Below, one piece after another: positions 1 to 13,077 of a stretch of 64,000 nt of DNA. The notes beneath the pieces were generated by a model, which was not told the origin of the DNA, made no database searches, and saw nothing but the letters and a program-made list of their open reading frames with translations. A program made the translations under genes and the position numbers. The DNA is from Cladocopium goreaui. Its lineage: Eukaryota > Sar > Dinophyceae > Suessiales > Symbiodiniaceae. Each line of letters opens with the position of its first letter. Within the stretch, counting starts at the first letter, position 1. Location of the stretch: contig CAMXCT020002005.1 of the NCBI GenBank assembly GCA_947184155.2, positions 55,792-119,791 of the forward strand, written 5' to 3'.

Positions 1-959
1 GCTAGGTCCTGGTCAACTGGCGCACATCACATCGCATCGCATCACACACGGGCAACGTTTACAATCCAATCGTGTCGCATCGCATTGCATCGCATCGCAT
101 CGCTGCAATGTGCTGCACCTTCAGGCTCAATCGTCTGGCATAGGAAAAACCATAGCCGTACATCCTGTGGCACCGCTGGAAGCATGTGGCAGCATGTAAC
201 AGTCATGTAACAGTCATGTAACATGGTGTGACAGCACCGGGACCTTTGCCGTAGATCTTCTTCGTGAATCCTGCGCAGGGCAGTTCGGATGTGAGCTGAA
301 GACTCCAGAAGTAGACAAGAATCGCAGTAGAGAATGGTCACGCTCACCACAAGTTGGAGCCATTGAAAGCATGTTCGCAGAAGAGAGGACCCCCAAGGTT
401 CCTGCTCCACACTCTTGTGTCAAACAGTGTAAACTGTTAGCAAGTACGTATAGGTGTGTATTGTATGTATGTACATTATATTATGTACCGTAGTCGTTGC
501 TTCTCTTTCTCTCTGCTCTCTCTCTCTCTCTCGCCACGGTCTCCCAGCTGTCCAGGGATCGCTATCTTTTGCCAAATACCAGAAATTGGACCTGGCCGCC
601 GAAATTGGCCCATGACATCCCCAGACCTTCACCAAAGTGATTGAATGGCCCATGGCACAAACCGCCTTGATGTTGATCACGGATGTTAGATGGTGCCATT
701 CTGCATTCCGTTGATGTCTCATATCTTATCAATCTCATCCACGCCTGTGCACAGTCTCCTCAGGCCATATACTGGGATCTGGTTCCATGGCCTGGGGTTC
801 CGCAGTGAGAGCACGGCAACAGAATTGACAGAGTGCAAATGCTACCTCTATGTCTATACCATTTCTCTATGACCCAATTGAAACTTGTTTTTAAGTCCGT
901 TTGAAAGGACAGTGTGTGAAAATAAACACAACTTTACCCATTTATACCAATTTCATGAA
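1..959. other. no supported gene; short CATCG repeats
   Basis: I see no gene here. Bases 25-105 carry a run of CATCG/CATTG pentamers and 502-535 a CT-rich tract. The short open frames on both strands lack motifs and have no convincing splice context. Nothing else was recognised. Confidence 0.5.
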
Positions 960-1204
960 TTCAATGCAGATGTGGTGGGCAAAGACAGAGTCAGTCACCC
1001 GAGTCAGTCGCCCCAAACGTCCGAGTCAGTAACCCCATAGGGCAAAGTCAGTCGCGGATGAACATTGCCACAGGATGCAGGGAAACCATGAACGGGAGAC
1101 AGAGAGTCAGCAACCAAGAGTCAGTCACCCCTCGAAAGCCGGGAGGAGGATGAAGGAACCCGGAGGAAAACAGAAAGTCAGCAACAAAGAATCGGTCACC
1201 CATG
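960..1204. repeat. GTCAGTCACCC-type dispersed repeat block
   Basis: A degenerate repeat built on GAGTCAGTCACCC. Exact copies lie at 988-1000 and 1118-1130, and related ones (GAGTCAGTCGCCCC, GAGTCAGTAACCCC, AAAGTCAGTCGC) between. The exact reverse complement of the 13-mer is found beyond the satellite at 4312-4324. Confidence 0.7.
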
Positions 1205-3310
1205 AAATCTATCTATCTATCTAATCTATCTAATCTATCTAATCTTATCTAATCTTATCTAATCTATCTAATCTATCTAATCTTATCTAATCTTATCTAA
1301 TCTATCTAATCTATCTAATCTTATCTAATCTTATCTAATCTATCTAATCTATCTAATCTTATCTAATCTATCTAATCTATCTAATCTTATCTAATCTATC
1401 TATCTATCTATCTATCTAATCTATCTAATCTTATCTAATCTTATCTAATCTATCTAATCTATCTAATCTTATCTAATCTATCTAATCTATCTAATCTTAT
1501 CTAATCTTATCTAATCTATCTAATCTATCTAATCTTATCTAATCTTATCTAATCTATCTAATCTATCTAATCTTCTAATCTTATCTAATCTATCTAATCT
1601 ATCTAATCTTATCTAATCTTATCTAATCTATCTAATCTATCTAATCTTATCTAATCTTATCTAATCTATCTAATCTATCTAATCTTATCTAATCTTATCT
1701 AATCTATCTAATCTATCTAATCTTATCTAATCTATCTAATCTATCTAATCTTATCTAATCTTATCTAATCTTATCTAATCTATCTAATCTATCTAATCTT
1801 ATCTAATCTTATCTAATCTATCTAATCTATCTAATCTTATCTAATCTATCTAATCTATCTAATCTATCTAATCTTATCTAATCTTATCTGTCTATCTAAC
1901 TATCTACCTATCCTATTTATCTTATCTTATCTTATCTTGTCTTATCTATCTATACTAATCCAATCTAATCTATCTAATTAATCTAATCTTATCTAATCTT
2001 ATCTAATCTTATCTAATCTTATCTAATCTTATCTCATCTGTCTAATCTTATCTAATCTTATCTGTCTATCTAGATATCTATCTACCTATCCTATTTATCT
2101 TATCTTATCTTATCTTGTCTTGTCTTGTCTTGTCTATCTAGACTAATCTAATCTATCTAATCTATCTAATTTATCTAATCTATCTAATCTATCTAATCTA
2201 TATAATCTATCTAATCTATCTAATCTTATCTAATATTATCTAATCGTATCTAATCTTATCTAGTCTTATCTAATCTTATCTAATCTTATCTGTCTATCTA
2301 GCTATCTATCTACCTATCCTATTTATCTCATCTTATCTTATCTTGTCTTATCTATCTAAACTAATCTAATCTATCTAATCTATCTAATCTATCTAATCTA
2401 TCTAATCTTACTCATATTATCTAATATTATCGAATCTTATCTAATCTTATCTAATCTTATCTAGTCTTATCTAATCTTATCTGTCTATCTAGCTAGCTAT
2501 CTACCTATCCTATTTATCTTATCTTATCTTATCTTATCTTGTCTTGTCTTGTCTTATCTATCTAATCTATCTAATCTATCTAATCTATCCAATCTATCTA
2601 ATTTATCTAATTTATCTAATCTATTTAATCTATCTGATCTATCTAATCTAATCTATCTAATCTATCTAATCTATCTAATCTATTTAATCTATCTAATCTA
2701 TCTAATCTATCTAATCTATCTAACCTATCTAACCTATCTAACCTATCTAATCTATCTAATCTATCTAATCTATCTAATCTATCTAATCTATCTACTCTAT
2801 CTACTCTATCTACTCTATCTAATCTTTCTAGTCTATCTAGTCTATCTAATCTGTCTAATCTATCTAATCTATCTAATCTATCTAATCTATCTTATTTTAT
2901 CTAATCTTATCTAATCTTATCTAATCTTATCTAATCTATCTAATCTATCTAATCTATCTAACCTGTCTAACCTATCTAATCTATCTAATCTATCTAATCT
3001 ATCTAATCTATCTAATCTATCTAATCTTTCTACTCTATCTACTCTATCTACTCTATCTACTTTTTCTAATCTATCTAGTCTATCTAATCTGTCTAATCTA
3101 TCTAATCTATCTAATCTATCTAATCTATCTTATTTTATCTAATCTTATCTAATCTTATCTAATCTAATCTTATCTAATCTTATCTAATCTTATCTAATCT
3201 TATCTAATCTTATCTAATCTTATCTAATCTTATCTGTCTATCTATCTATCTATCTACCTGTCCTAATTATCTTATCTTATCTAATCTAATCTAATCTATC
3301 TATTCTATGG

Positions 3311-3348
<38 letters not shown>

Positions 3349-3431
3349 ATGTCTATCTATTCTTATCTTATCTTATCTTATCTTTTCTATCTTATCTTAT
3401 CTTATCTTATCTTATTTATCTTATCTATCAG
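1205..3431. repeat. 2.2 kb TCTA/ATCT satellite block
   Basis: Long array of ATCTATCTA and ATCTTATCTA variants with higher-order alternation of TCTAATCTATC and TCTAATCTTATC. Homogeneous sub-blocks (1205-1880) give way to more varied ones (1880-3430) with recurring TGTCTATCTAGCTATC and CCTATTTATCTTATC segments. Open frames rich in Ile, Tyr and Leu inside it are repeat artefacts. Confidence 0.95.
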
Positions 3432-4065
3432 GAACATCGAAAAACAGAACGTCAACAACGAAGAGTCCCTCAAGAAACCTTAACGCAACCCTAAAGAAAC
3501 CCCAAAGCAACACTAAATAGAGCCTAAACCAACCCTCACGCAAACCCTGAAAAAACCCTACATAAACCCTAAACCAAATCTAAATAAACCCTACGACCCA
3601 AACCCTACAGAAACCCTAAACCAACCCTCAATCAAACCCTGACGAAACCCAAATTTCACCTGAAACCAAACCTAAATAAACCCCTAAACCAAGCCTAAAT
3701 AAATCCAAAACCAACACTAAGCAAACCCTAAAGAGACCCTAAAACAAACCTTGACGAAACCCGACATTAACCATTAACCCGAAGCTAACCTCAAATAAAA
3801 CCTAAACCAAGCCTGACTATACCCTACATAAAGCCGAAATAAACCCTAATCCAGCCTTCGCACAAACCCTGATGAAACCCTGATGAAACCCTAACTCAAG
3901 TTGAAACCAACCTTCTAAAGGCCTAAACCAGGCCTAAATAAACCGCAAACCAACGCTAAGTAGACTATAAATAGACCCTAAACCAAACCTTGACGAAACC
4001 CTACATTAGCCCTAAACCAACCCTAAATAAAACCTAAATCAAGCCTGAATATACCCTAAACCGTA
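3432..4065. repeat. degenerate telomere-like AAACCCTAAA block
   Basis: About 630 bp of irregular AAACCCTAAACC, CCCTAAATAAACC and CCCTAACC units, mixed with variants such as AACCCTGACG. The core CCCTAAA is the complement of the TTTAGGG telomere repeat of plants and dinoflagellates. The units are too degenerate and too internal to be an active chromosome end. Confidence 0.7.
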
Positions 4066-4128
4066 TGTTGAGTTGTAAGCTAGAAAGGTCAATGAGTAAT
4101 CATCTGAAGAGCCAGTGCCTGAAAGAGA

Positions 4129-4245
4129 CATGCATGTTGCATGTTTCAAAAAAACATGCATGTATTATATTATATAATATAATATAATACAATAAAATAT
4201 TATATTATATTATATTATGTTATGTTATGTTATGTTATATATACA
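4129..4245. repeat. inverted repeat followed by TATAT/TGTTA tract
   Basis: CATGCATGTT at 4129-4138 is exactly complementary to AACATGCATG at 4153-4162, a 10-bp stem with a 14-nt loop. A TATTATA/GTTAT simple-sequence run follows to about 4245. Confidence 0.6.
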
Positions 4246-4263
4246 ATATGGACATGGAAGCAC

Positions 4264-4390
4264 GTCGCAGTGCAGTCACTCCTCACCCCCAGTGGGGGGG
4301 TGGGCGGCGGAGGGTGACTGACTCTGACGTGGGGGGTGATTGACTCACTGCGCTCTGACTCTGTCAGTGGGTGACTGATTCCGTCTGCTC
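4264..4390. repeat. inverted counterpart of the GTCAGTCACCC block
   Basis: Contains GGGTGACTGACTC (4312-4324), the exact reverse complement of the 13-mer at 988-1000 and 1118-1130. Further degenerate GGGTGATTGACTC and GGGTGACTGATTC copies follow. The satellite between 1205 and 4245 is therefore bracketed by the same motif in opposite orientation. Confidence 0.6.
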
Positions 4391-4850
4391 TCCCTCTCAT
4401 TTTGAAAATGTTCCATGTGTTTCCTTTCAGCTTGTGTCTCGCTGTTCCATACTCTCGTTGGACCCAAGACCTACGTAGATCACAGCAGCTAACTTCAATG
4501 ATTGTCAGTCCAGTCCAGCCACTTGAAAGTTTCTCTCAGCGTCAAATTCTTGATCACTTCACAGCCAAATGACAGGAGCGTCCACGATCCGTGAACCTGC
4601 CACTTGCTCGACACAGCAATTTGATTCTCAGAAGTTGAGACTCAGGGACCTACAACTGATCAGCTGATTGGCCGAAATATTAAATCTTTCCCACATGTCT
4701 TAAGGTCTCAAGTCAATGGCACAAACCACACCAGATCCTGGGCTTCATGCTTCAACTTTCCAACAGTCACAACTACTGGAGCCACGCTGATTGCAAAGAC
4801 ATGACCATGAGGAAAACTTTGATACCTTAATACTGCAAAAATCAAACACT
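4391..4850. other. unassigned spacer
   Basis: No open frame, repeat or RNA signature recognised. Low-complexity sequence resumes at about 4853. Confidence 0.4.
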
Positions 4851-4852
4851 CC

Positions 4853-5180
4853 ATACATACATTACATTACATTACATTGCATTACATTGCATTGAATTAC
4901 ATTACCTTGCATGACATTCCACTACATTACATTACATTGCATTACATTACATTAACATTACATTACATTGCATTGCATTACATTACATTACATTGCATTG
5001 CAGTACATTACATTACATTGCATTGCATTGCATTACATTGCATTGCATTACATTGCATTGAATTACATTACCTTGCATGACATTCCACTACATTACATTA
5101 CATTGCATTACATTACATTACATTCCATTGCATTACATTACATTACATTACATTGCATTGCATTGCATCACATTACATCC
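4853..5180. repeat. ACATT/GCATT pentamer satellite
   Basis: Array of ACATT with ACATTGCATT variants and two longer duplicated segments; the block near 4890-4935 recurs near 5065-5105. The His-, Ile- and Leu-rich open frames across it follow from the pentamer. Confidence 0.9.
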
Positions 5181-5940
5181 ATACCTATATATATATACAT
5201 ATACTGTCAATAATGAAAAAGAAGAAAACACATTTATTCATGAACGTGATTGAAGATGTACACACTCCTGGTGACTTCAAGGCTGAAGGCGAAGGTGACG
5301 CTCCCGTTTCTCACGTTTCTCAGCCTCCCAGCCTGGCCACTGTCGGAGCAAGGCATGGAGCCCCAGAAAGATGCCAATGCTCACGGGACCCTGCCAGCCA
5401 TCGCCTGCCAGGAGCACACGATTCAAATGAAGAGCATTGAAGAGCACATGATTCAAATTTCAGAATATTTCAGACAGGATACCCAAACTGAAGGTATCCA
5501 ATTTGTTGCACTCATTTAGGGACTCCAGCTCATGCCCATCAAACGCAGTCGAGCCTGCACCACTAAACCCAAAGCCACAGGTGATGTACCTGCAGTTTCA
5601 AGAGGAATCCTCAAACAACCAAAGATCCATCCATGTCCCAGCCCCATAATCTCACTATGTGAAAGAATGAAGATAGATGATGCGATATGTTCCAACCAAA
5701 ACAAACTGGGCACCAGTTTGTTGGTCATGATAATCCTGGGTTTCTTGGACATCAACCCAGTCATCATTTTGAAGGCCACCATCCCCGCCAGCAGCTGTGG
5801 CATCGCACAGGAGCCGCAAGGGTCGTTGCGTAGGCCACAGGCCCATCTCCCTCAGAACCTCAGCTGCTGCGGGGTTCACTGTGATGGGGATTGGGCCAAG
5901 GGCTGTGGAAAAACAGGGAGAAAAGGATTCAGAACCGTTG
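5181..5940. other. unassigned; weak coding-like patch on minus strand
   Basis: One minus-strand frame at about 5655-5879 begins with PAAAEVLREMGLWPTQR, which looks like real coding composition. I see no family motif, start codon or partner exon, so no gene is called. The rest has no recognisable feature. Confidence 0.25.
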
Positions 5941-6345
5941 GGTATGTGCGTGTGTGTGTGTGTGATTGTGTGATTGTGTGATTGTGTGATTGTGTGTGTG
6001 TGTGATTGTGTGTGTGTGATTGTGTGTGTGTGATTGTGTGTGTGTGTGATTGTGTGTGTGTGATTGTGTGTGATTGTGTGTGATTGTGATTGTGTGTGTG
6101 TGTGATTGTGTGTGTGTGATTGTGTGTGTGTGTACTATAAAGGTGTATATATATATATATATATATACATGTCTATAAATATATATATATATGTATATAT
6201 ATATGTATGTATGTATGTAAATATATATATATACACATTTATATATATATATATACACTTTTATATATATATACATATATATATATATGCACTTATGTAT
6301 ACACTTGTCTATACTATTATACATCTACCTATATATAGATAAACA
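5941..6345. repeat. GT/GATTGT microsatellite followed by TA-rich tract
   Basis: TGTGTGTGATTGTG units run from 5945 to 6132, then a long TATATA/TGTATG tract to about 6345. Open frames here are repetitive His/Thr or Tyr/Ile strings and are not genes. Confidence 0.95.
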
Positions 6346-6407
6346 CAATTGCATTGTATATGTATGTACATATACATATCTATATATCAAAAATATTCTC
6401 GATATGT

Positions 6408-6537
6408 CAACATCTTCAAATCGTTGCTTGATAAGACCCCCGCTCGCGCTGCCATGGACTCTGCCGTCAGACACCTGAAGAAAATTGACGAGGTGCCACC
6501 CGTTCTGCCCGAACATCAAAGCTGTTATGATGCATAG
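6408..6537 (+). CDS. possible terminal exon, unrecognised
   Basis: A 3' frame ending in TAG at 6535-6537 contains FKSLLDKTPARAAM and KIDEVPPVLPEHQ, with the amphipathic and proline pattern of real protein. It is open upstream only into TA-rich repeat, and I see no clear AG acceptor at its left edge. No family recognised. It could be a chance open frame or a gene relic. Confidence 0.25.
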
Positions 6538-6540
6538 TCG

Positions 6541-9500
6541 TTAGTTGCAGCACCAAAATGCTAGCAAAACGGAGGCTGAGTTTCCTAAAAAGTTTCGCCT
6601 TTGGCCACTACATCAAGCTACTAATGTTTGGCCGAAGGGATCCGAAGGGATCCGAAGGGCTTGGAAATCATGGCGAATCAGCTGCCTCCTGGTATGGTCA
6701 AGCAGTTGTTCCACCGTGGCCTCAGTCCAAAGCAGTCGCAGACATATTTCGGCCTTAAAGAAAGCACCTGCTTCAGTGGTCATTTCGACTGGGACCCACC
6801 CACGTTGTAAGCAGCTTCCAAACGCTTGGAGTATGGCAGCAACCTCGAACCATGAGGCAGCAAAATTCAGTCAGAACATGTCAGAACAAACAAAAAATAC
6901 TTGAATCATCTTGAATCCCCCTGCCACAATGATGATGCCATGATACCATCAGATCAGGGTCCTTCAATCATCACGTGCCAAAGCTGAACCCCTGCAGCTG
7001 AGCATCATCGGAATCCCATTTCTCCACGTTTCTCCAAGGTCCCGTCTCTTCGGTTTTCAGCAACAAGGCTTTCGGCACGAAGGGCACTGCCAGGTGTGGC
7101 GCCTGTGTGGAATCGTCAAGTCTATGGGCTGACCTCACCAAAACCGGCGGACTTTGAAGGTAAAGCGGGAACTCAACGCAAGAAAATGCAAGAAACCCAC
7201 TAAGTATGAGGATACATCATCCAAAAGGTTTGGCATGAAGATCTGCAGATCCAGACTTGCAGTTGTCTCCAAATTTTGGGGTCTCAAGTTACTTATTAGT
7301 GAGATTCCGTACGTCATCCGGTGCCCTCTTTTCAGCCAAAGGTAGCTTTCCTACCAAAGCCATAAATTGCATTGAATACCCATACAATGCCCATAAGCTG
7401 GAATGACTGGAATGTTCCCACTAAACTTATTAACCCCAGCATCTTTGATTTTGAAGAATCTGATTTGTTTTGCACCCCTGTACCTTGTCCAAACCAGCAA
7501 AGTTTGGCACCTCAGGGGTCGAATCAATTTGGATTCCTAGGTGGCAAAAAGCCCTTCTTGAAACCAATGAGTGAAAGTTTTGAAGACTTACTCTTGGAGT
7601 TCATGTTCTGCTTCGGGAAAGGTCAGGAGCTCATCTGCTCACACCTTCGGGAAAACAGTCATCTCACTCTAACAGATCTTTCACTGGGTGAGTCTCGGAC
7701 GGTTCCCATCGCCAGGATTTCAGCGTGCCTCACAGCCTTAGCGACCAGAGGCATCCGCAGCTTTCAAGGGTTGGCTGTTGGCTGGTAGGGCTGTCTACAA
7801 GGAATGGCGAGAGAAAGCAGCTTCTCCAAAATCCATGGCCACTGGAGTGATGTTTTTTTAATGGAGATCAGCAATTGAAACCAACTTGGGCTGCCAACAT
7901 CCCATCCGCCCTTTCTTTTGGTGTGTGCAAAGCGGTGTCGCCGGTAGAAGTCCTGATACCTCCACATGTATCTTTGGATTTCACTGCACCTTGCAACATT
8001 TGTTTGGATTGAAAGTACGGAAATATCAAACTGTATTCAACTGATTTCAAATAAAATATGTTCTGGGCAACTCATGGTCTTTGGTTGTTCGTCGTTGTTC
8101 GTACTTGATCGATTACGCTTTGTGATGATGATGATGATGATGATGACGACGACGACGACAAGAAGAATGATCCAGGGCTCCAACCAAATGCCAAATGCGG
8201 TCAGAAAGGGTGTTCACACGCAATCCACATCATTGCTTCAAGATAGCATCTCAACCAACCCAAAGTTGCAGAGAACTCATTCTAGTGATTCTAGTGTCTC
8301 AAAGCTTGAAATGCATGCGCAAAGCGGTGGGTTTCTTTCTAGAATGGACCGCGCAGCTGTCGGGTCGTCCTGGCCTGTCTTCTTCCATTGGTCCAAACTT
8401 GTATTCAGAAACCTGGTGCAACATTTTTTGCAACGCAAGACTACCTGGCTACCTCCATGAGAGCTCTGATCAAAGGCACAGCTGCAATGCAAACTGTCGG
8501 GGCATCTATCGCACTCTTTTGACATTCAAATGATTCAAATGCCAGCACTTACATGTAACACATATATATATATATATGTAAACACAGCATTATAATATGC
8601 ATATGTATAATATTGTATAATAATTGCATAATTATCATTAATTATCACTATATATTGTGGACTACGTATGTATGACTGTGTATAGTTCAGACAACACAGA
8701 TCCGCTGCCCACGGCCCCATCCTCTCCCCCACACGAACTTCCGACAAAGGCAGCATGCACTCTCACCTGCCAAAATTCAAACCTGACATGACCGTGGTAA
8801 CCGAAACATGTAGAAAATTCGCGTTTGAGATCGACTTCGTAGAGATGTCGAGGTTGAAACATGTTGAAACTCCGAAAATTCGCTGCTACATCTGCTACAT
8901 CCACCCAGTCCACTACGCTCTCAGCAACTTGTTGGGAATCTGACACACAATGACCAAAGAAAGCAAGACTAAATTTGACTCAGATGCTTATAGCTCCACA
9001 TTATGTATATAAATGTATATAACACATTATAACACTACTATACACAGCTGAAAAATACAAATCTTGGTCAGTGCTGTTTCAGGGAATCAGTGCTGATCAC
9101 TTTCGAAGGACATCTCGAAAAGCCAAATGTGCCTTTCGCGGAATGGACTCGGCAACCAGATCTGAAGGCACCTGAGATGAAGCACGTGATGAAATGCGAA
9201 GTTCAGCGAACCACGCATAAAAGCATTTGATACGTAAAGTATTTTGCAGCATCCTGATGTCAAGCAAACTACGCATTTCAATCAAATTTGATGCCACAGA
9301 ACACGCAGGTTGGAGATTATCGTCTTACGGTTACTTAAGCATCACTTGAGAGACTACAAACAAGTCTAGCTCCAAATCCTTTTTGTGGGACTCTGTGACA
9401 AAGACTCACTGGACACTTATCTAGATTTCTGGCAGGTCCCGCTCACGCTTATGTATACACATTATGTATATATAATTATGAATTATACATTAGTACATAC

Positions 9501-12500
9501 ATGATTATATACATCATTATACATATATATATATATTGATCTGTTGGTGTTCGCGTTTTGGCCACTTTGGTGTTGTTGTTGCCGGTGGCTGGGATCCGGG
9601 GTCCTCACCGAGATGCCGATGGGAAAGACTGCTGTGTCCTGATCCGGACATGGGCATTGATTTACCGTGGAGTTTCCGGCCCAACTTCATGCTGCATCAT
9701 CTGCAAAGTGCAGAGCTAAGTGTCCCAGGAGGACTCTTGCATGGACAGGTGCAGGGGACCCCCTGATTTCAAGTCTCTGAGTTCTAGGAAAAAGTATTGT
9801 AGATGAGATTTGGAGGTCCTCAATTTCAGTACAAATGGAACTGAAGGCCACGTGGCCAAGCCAAAGACTTCCCTGTGGGCTCCTTCTTGTAGATGAGAAC
9901 CTTCCCAGGCCTCGAACCAAAGCCACAAAGTCCAATTTGGTTCGCTCGCCGCTCGCCAACAGCAATGCCAACAGAAATGCCAAGCGCAAAGCTCACCCCT
10001 AACCCCAGACCTGTGGAAGTGGACGCATTGGGAGCTATCATCGCTGCTGAACCTCAGTGGCACTACAGCGCTGACTCGCAGCAAAAAAATGCAAAAAAGA
10101 CATCAGCAACTGGTTGTTTCTGGCATCAATTCCAAATCGTTGTCGCGCCGACTGCCCAACTCTCAATAGTACCACACAATGAACGCAGTTGCATTTTGCG
10201 TAGCAGTCCAAATTTCAGACCCAAGCATATTTCCAGAGAATTGGGAAAATGGTCAGCATAGAACCAGGTTCTTTGGCACCTACTCATGCCCAAAACATGA
10301 TTATAGAACTTTATAGATTCCCCCATCCGTCCAATCCCTCGTCATGGTGCTCTTGTACTGCACCGACCACAGCCTCACAGGTTCAACAAGAACCGGTGAA
10401 CGAATCCACTAATCAAACCGCCACAGGAATGGTTGGATCACTTGGATGTGTTGCCCCTTTCACAAGGTGGGAAACCATGGGAAACCAGGCCTGGCAGCAA
10501 GCCAACAAGACTGCAAAGCCCATGACATCATTACATGTGTTCCCAGCACTGCACTTTGCAGTGACATCCAATGACCTGTTTTCTGCGGTTGGTCGTTGTG
10601 GTCGTTGGTTCATCCACATGCTACTCCTGCTACTCATTCACCCTCTCCAAGCTGACAAAAAAAGGATTACAACTGTTTGTTTGGGCGGCTATACGTGGCG
10701 GAGCTGTGCGGGAATTACCCAATCACCCAATCATCCAATTCAACTACTCTTTTTTCCATGGTGCTGTGCGGATGGTACTAAGATGTCCTTGTTCCTGAGA
10801 TCTGTGCAGATGGTACATCTTGACTGGTGAACCAAACTTTCAGAAGTTCATTCACCGGTGAATATCTCTCCCTCGTTGAGAGCTTTGGATTCCCATGGTC
10901 CATTCTGCAATCCAACAGTGGGCTGCATCTGCAATGGGGGCCAAGAAGAAGATTCAACAATTTGATATGTAAAATGTCCTACACTGCACATTGCTGTATC
11001 CACAAAATGATTGATTCTGGAACTTCAAGTTCCCTTCCAAGTCTGCCTTTCATTTCATATCGACCAAGAATATAGACTATATACTTCGAAGTTCATCCAG
11101 CAGTCCGATTACAACAGCAGGGTGTTTGGAGCCAATCGCTAGGACAATCCCAAACTACAAGCCAAACCTACATGGCTACCAAGTTTGCTCTGCTATGAAA
11201 CCGCCCCCAAAAGAAGCAGAAACATCTGCAGAAAACTGGACGCAACTGCTATTTTGTATCTGCCAAAATCCGCAGCAGTACAATGTCGTCCGAACCTGAC
11301 AAGAAACTCCATGCATCTCTTCCTTATGAAGTAGCTGCGCGAAGCCGCGAAGCCGAGCGCCAGCGGCATGACACCGTCGCAATTAGCGCGTCGCTCTGTT
11401 CAACAGCTGGACAATGGGGAACAGTCTCATGGGTTTGGACGATCACCGCAGTCCCGCTTTGGAGAGGTCTAAAGAATGCTGTGGCATGTTGAAGCATGCT
11501 GAAGCATATTACCGCATTGCAAGTACAACAGAAAACTCCGGCAGGACACGGTTCTCCAAAAATGCAAACGTCATGTGAGTTCCTACTGGCACCTTGGACG
11601 CAGCCAACTTAACCATCCCCCAAAGGAAAGCAAACACTTTTAGGATCAGATTTAGGATCAGATTGATATATTAGATGCACGTTCAGAAATATGGATGCAT
11701 CATCAATCCAGCAAAAGATATGCAAAAAATATGCAAAATATCCATCGCTATCCGCTATACATCGCTATACCACCCTCTATCACCCCAAGTTCACGGACCT
11801 CCAAGGTGCATGCAGTTGTGATCCGTCCTGTCTACTGCAGGAACACCGGTCAGTGCCGGTTGACACAACCACCGCCTAATAGCAGCAATGCGCCTTTGCG
11901 CTTGCGCTGCACAGAGTGACAGAGTGACTCTGTGTGGATCAGCACGTGAAGCATTTCGGAGACGAAAGATATCGCCTCCCAATCCAGTTGTACTTCTAAA
12001 ATATGTGAATATCTTGTAATCATGTATGGTTCTGTATGATCCGTTAATATTTTCGGATATCATATATATATATATATATATATCATGTATGTATATATAT
12101 ATATATACGGATCCCAAATGAGATCAGCTTGCACCGGCTGCTGTGCACCCCAGTGAAACACCTGGCGACCTGGCAAATCCGGACATGATGAAATCCCAAC
12201 AGTTTCTGAAATCCTTCACCGATACACCCGTGATCCTGGTATATCATAGGTATATTCAATATACCATCTGGTTATTTGTTACATAGCTATGGAAAATCAC
12301 CATTTTTAATAGGTAAACCATCTATAGATGGGCCATCTATACCATGGCGAACTGTTAAATAACCAGATGGTATTTCAACATATTCTGGTGGTGGAATCCA
12401 GCCTGCTGCGTGATTCTTGGTGAGCACGCAGCAAGCCTGGCGATTTCTCCATTTCCGGTTTCGATGGATCCTTGAAGCATGGGAACAGCGGTAGCTCCTT

Positions 12501-13077
12501 ATATCTTAGAATGGGAGCAAAGCTGTTTCTATACAACTTTCACCCAACTTTTACCCAAACTTCATCCAACTTCATCCAACTTCATTCACTTTCACCGTGA
12601 TTCACCGTGTTTCCGGTTTCGGATTCACCGTGTTTCACCCCCGGCCTTGGTCAGAAAGACGCACGCGTCTCAGCCTCCGAAAGATTTCTGTTTTCCAACG
12701 ACCGCTAAGGACCTCTTATAGGTTGTATCAATGCAAGATGTCATATCATACATATACCACACATATACTACCATAATGACCCATATGTGTAGTAAGTATA
12801 GTAAGAGTATAGAGCATCAGAGTACAATATTACGTTTATCATTTTAAATTATATTGTAATGTATTATATGATATTATATCATATGATATTATATTATATA
12901 GCAGTATATGCCAGTATCATCTAGTATCGCCTTGTAAATTCAAAAAACACACAAAAAAAAAAAAACACGGGCTAAAACTTTCGAGAATTCGAAGTGCCAC
13001 TCTGAAAGGGCACTGAAGGGTTGCAAAAATGTGGATCTTTTGGCACCTGGGTGTTTTGGATAGCAACACATCGTACG
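6541..13077. other. 6.5 kb without a supported gene
   Basis: Many short frames on both strands but none with a motif, coherent splice sites or a family match. Visible elements are a GAT/GAC trinucleotide run (8124-8160), AT-rich microsatellites (8560-8660, 9000-9040, 9460-9535, 12058-12110), TATCAT-rich sequence (12820-12910) and an A-tract (12950-12965). The last CDPK exon ends at 13078. The region may hold that gene's 3' UTR next to it and otherwise intergenic DNA. Confidence 0.4.

Noticed and set aside
2549-2914. Long open frame of Ser-Asn-Leu and Ile-Tyr-Leu repeats
   Set aside because: Pure consequence of the TCTAATCTATC satellite; no start context or non-repeat sequence.
3432-4065. An active telomere
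   Set aside because: Units are heavily degenerate and unrelated sequence continues on both sides.
5929-6342. Open frames of Thr/His or Tyr/Ile on both strands
   Set aside because: Translations of the GT and TA microsatellites.
7966-8533. Overlapping plus-strand frames of over 110 codons
   Set aside because: No motif or splice support; include a GAT/GAC trinucleotide run and are mutually overlapping in different frames.
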